Of a DNA stretch of 64,000 nt, positions 62,286 to 64,000 are shown piece after piece. Positions within the stretch are counted from its first letter, which is position 1. The number at the start of each line of letters is the position of its first letter. The stretch is taken from assembly GCA_045531955.1 (NCBI GenBank), contig JAZSFC010000014.1, positions 23,854-87,853 on the forward strand, in the 5' to 3' direction. A program made the translations under genes and the position numbers. The notes below the pieces were generated by a model. That model made no database searches, was not told the DNA's origin, and was given only the letters and a program-made list of their open reading frames with translations. The stretch is from SIG299 sp045531955. Lineage in GTDB: Bacteria > Bacillota > Clostridia > Lachnospirales > Lachnospiraceae.

Positions 62286-63392
62286 CTAGGCGGAATGTCG
62301 GATTTCTATTATATATTTTTCTTTCAGCTTTGAACAACGGTTTGGTGGAATTATTTTTTCGTGTTGCAATCTACCGGCAACAATACCGGGATGTATGCCG
62401 ATGGATTTTGCAAAGGCAATAATCTCTTCATCGGATGTATATTTGGATGGCGCGAATTTTTTGATTGCGTTTGGCGGGATTAAAATGTTCTTTGCAAAAT
62501 TATTTGCGTCTTCTTCCAATTGGATATTTGCATCGATCATTTCCTGTTCGGTGTAACTGACAAAAACTGTTTTGATTTTGCGCTGGAAAACATGTTTTAT
62601 TTCATGGAACAGAGAAAACCAGAATTTGTCGGCATCCAGCCCTCTGTTGTTCATTGCTAAAAGAACACGCTCATCATTAATCCATTTGACTGCACCGTTT
62701 ACGCCGGAATTCTTTAAATGTGGCAGCACTACAAATGCTACACCGCATTGTGCGAAGATTTCCTTCATTCGTGGAAGAAAAACTTCGGGTTTTTGCAGGG
62801 TCATATCGCGTAATTCAGGTAAAAAAGATTTTAGTTTCTCTGCATTGTATGGTTCAGTTGTTATGCGTTCAGAAAAATTAATTGCAGTTTGAATCCAAGC
62901 TTTTGAATTAATGATGTTTTTTTCGCTTACATTTGATATTCCGGTTCTGTAATTCACAAGAAAATCAGGTTTGGTCATAATACGTAAATCGGATACTTTA
63001 AAATGTTTACATAGATTGGCAACTTGTTCTCTGACAACTTTTGTACCCGGTAAGCCGGCTACGTTGATGAAATACTTATAGTCAAGAAGGCGGGCAAAAA
63101 CAGCTTGTTCGTCAAAATCTTTGGCTTGTTGGATTTCAATTACTTTTTGGTCATAAGTAGTTTGCAAATTTAACCATAGTTCAGAGCTTGTTCCAAGCAT
63201 TACAGACAGTTTTTTGGCCAAATCATTTGAAATGTTTGCCTGTCCGCTTAATAAGTAACTGAGCGTTTTTGTTGTTGTTCCCATTCTTGTAGCAAATTCG
63301 GCTTGATTTATTCCCATGTCTTCAATAATTTCAGCAATATAGTATCCAGGGTGAAATGCTATAATATCTTTATATTCGGTTAGGTTACTCAT
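62286..63392 (-). CDS. HigA-type HTH antitoxin fused to ImmA/IrrE-like protease domain
   Basis: 368 residues. N-terminal XRE-family HTH of the HigA/VapI group (HPGYYIAEIIEDMGINQAEFATRMGTTTKTLSYLLSGQANISNDLAKKLSVMLGTSSELWLNLQ). C-terminal zinc metallopeptidase of the ImmA/IrrE type with HEIKH (His263, Glu264, His267) and a downstream Glu-rich helix EEDANNFAKNILIP. GGAGGTG lies 11 bp upstream of the ATG. Its start overlaps by 8 bp the end of the broken toxin gene. Likely represses its own promoter through the palindrome at 63685. Confidence 0.9.
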   Translation of the reverse strand: MSNLTEYKDIIAFHPGYYIAEIIEDMGINQAEFATRMGTTTKTLSYLLSGQANISNDLAKKLSVMLGTSSELWLNLQTTYDQKVIEIQQAKDFDEQAVFARLLDYKYFINVAGLPGTKVVREQVANLCKHFKVSDLRIMTKPDFLVNYRTGISNVSEKNIINSKAWIQTAINFSERITTEPYNAEKLKSFLPELRDMTLQKPEVFLPRMKEIFAQCGVAFVVLPHLKNSGVNGAVKWINDERVLLAMNNRGLDADKFWFSLFHEIKHVFQRKIKTVFVSYTEQEMIDANIQLEEDANNFAKNILIPPNAIKKFAPSKYTSDEEIIAFAKSIGIHPGIVAGRLQHEKIIPPNRCSKLKEKYIIEIRHSA

Positions 63393-63691
63393 AATGGTTC
63401 GACACCTCCGTTACTTTTACAATTTTAATCGCTTTACATTGGGCAAGTATGTCTCCGTCAATGATTTCCTTGCCGGCATCATCGCAAGGAATCATTGTTA
63501 CTTGCTATGTCCGATAAGGAAGTAGAATTTTTAATAAAGTTTTCAGCGGACTCAAGCTTTTTCTTAACTTGCTCCGGATATCTCCAGAATTTCTTGTAAT
63601 CGGAACAAAATTGCTTTTTGACAGTTTCGTTCTTATACAAAATTGTCATGCTCAACTTATTATATTCAACTCCTTTCGATTTTATTACCAT
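63385..63691 (-). pseudogene. HigB-type toxin, disrupted by internal deletion and frameshift
   Basis: The front part reads MTILYKNETVKKQFCSDYKKFWRYPEQVKKKLE ... STSLSDIAS and stops at a TGA near 63480. In the next frame, VTMIPCDDAGKEIIDGDILAQCKAIKIVKVTEVSNHYE continues to a TAA at 63385-63387 overlapping the antitoxin ATG. Both halves fit a HigB/RelE-fold toxin, but about 25 residues that should join them (usually HxLxG ... YR) are missing, so the toxin is almost certainly inactive. Start uncertain: ATG 63691 or 63649; AAAGGAG lies between them. Confidence 0.75.
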
Positions 63692-63699
63692 TTTGGTAA
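63685..63699. promoter_or_regulatory. Palindromic operator of the toxin-antitoxin operon
   Basis: TTACCATTTTGGTAA, arms TTACCA/TGGTAA around three Ts. It covers the expected start of transcription, five bases downstream of the minus-strand -10, as expected for HTH antitoxin autoregulation. Confidence 0.7.
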
Positions 63700-63703
63700 C
63701 AAA

Positions 63704-63732
63704 ATTATAACACTGATACCCGGAAGAGTAAA
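63704..63732 (-). promoter_or_regulatory. Promoter of the toxin-antitoxin operon
   Basis: Minus strand TTTACT (63732-63727), 17-bp spacer, TATAAT (63709-63704). Confidence 0.7.
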
Positions 63733-64000
63733 GAGAAAATTTGAATTTATTAGAATCTGTTTACCTGAAACAAAATCGTATTAAATGTTTGCCATTACCA
63801 TTTTTTTATACACAATTTACGTACATAAAGAATTCCTTCGTCACCTTCTACAACGTGCTATGCCAATTTTTGGTACCTTTTCACAAACTTGTTTTGAAGG
63901 AAAAAATTTATGTTAAATCATATATCCCGATAAATAAAACGTTTGCGGGATGAAAAAAACAAATTGTCGGAGTTTTTAATAAAACTCTGGCGTTGTTTTA
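63733..64000. other. AT-rich region with no supported gene
   Basis: No convincing coding frame on either strand. Two small hairpins are visible (ATCCCG/CGGGAT at 63924-63951 and GGAGTTTT/AAAACTCT near the right edge), neither with a proper T-run. Possibly the upstream region of a gene beyond the window. Confidence 0.4.

Noticed and set aside
63741..63953. 70-codon frame near the right edge
   Set aside because: No ribosome site, low-complexity hydrophobic translation and very AT-rich DNA; nothing supports it as a gene.
1..64000. tRNA, rRNA, insertion sequences, CRISPR arrays, prophage genes
   Set aside because: Looked for typical signatures (transposase motifs, regularly spaced identical repeats, integrase, rRNA core sequences) and saw none.

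Overview
The window looks like chromosome from a Gram-positive gut or rumen Clostridia, most likely Lachnospiraceae (inference). The signs are moderate to low GC, strong AGGAGG ribosome sites, sigma-A-type promoters with 17-bp spacers, intrinsic terminators at most operon ends, CotH-like lipoproteins, a surface-anchored GH5 cellulase with Pro/Thr linkers, DegV, and a polyamine operon built on carboxy(nor)spermidine enzymes. No rRNA, tRNA, insertion sequence or CRISPR array was seen.

Layout. 1-6.6 kb: a YtfR/YtfT/YjfF-type (galactofuranose-like) sugar ABC transporter, cut at the left edge, then a chemoreceptor and a YtfQ-like binding lipoprotein. 6.7-8.6 kb: an ECF sigma factor, its probable membrane anti-sigma and two small membrane proteins. 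8.6-9.1 kb: a promoter, a folded RNA of about 230 nt and a terminator, directly before a five-gene polyamine operon (9.1-15.0 kb: speA, speE, speB, carboxy(nor)spermidine dehydrogenase, decarboxylase). 15.0-22.5 kb: two tandem CotH-family lipoproteins and, divergently, a membrane-anchored beta-helix surface protein. 22.7-28.7 kb: a CPA2 antiporter, an AraC regulator divergent from a MATE and an MFS transporter, and a DegV protein. 28.7-33.6 kb: a 190-bp palindromic element, a GGDEF protein cotranscribed with a cellulase, and an AAA ATPase behind three repeats spaced exactly 34 bp.

33.6-62 kb is a large cell-surface polysaccharide locus. A polyprenyl-phosphate sugar transferase faces a long rightward operon. 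Its first part makes GDP-D-rhamnose (manC, gmd, rmd), with GT4 transferases, a Wzm/Wzt ABC exporter whose Wzt has a C-terminal glycan-recognition domain, and a coiled-coil methyltransferase that could cap the chain. The second part makes a CDP-3,6-dideoxysugar (rfbF, rfbH with His in place of the PLP lysine, rfbG), with a thiamine-diphosphate enzyme and an NAD(P) reductase that recall YerE/YerF of yersiniose synthesis. With these lie a GT-C-like membrane protein with two C-terminal repeats, a GtrB-like GT2, a Wzx-like flippase and a broken gtrA. In the middle (54.5-58.4 kb) is an unrecognised cassette: two paralogous proteins with an N-terminal Rossmann-like domain and a central ParB-like (D/S)G-x-x-R motif, followed by a small nucleotidyltransferase of the RlaP type. 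Base composition switches several times within the locus, so it looks like a recombinational mosaic.

62.2-63.7 kb: a HigBA-type toxin-antitoxin locus on the minus strand. The antitoxin, an HTH plus ImmA/IrrE-like protease fusion, is intact; the toxin has an internal deletion and frameshift. Promoter and palindromic operator are both visible. The last 270 bases hold nothing I can support.
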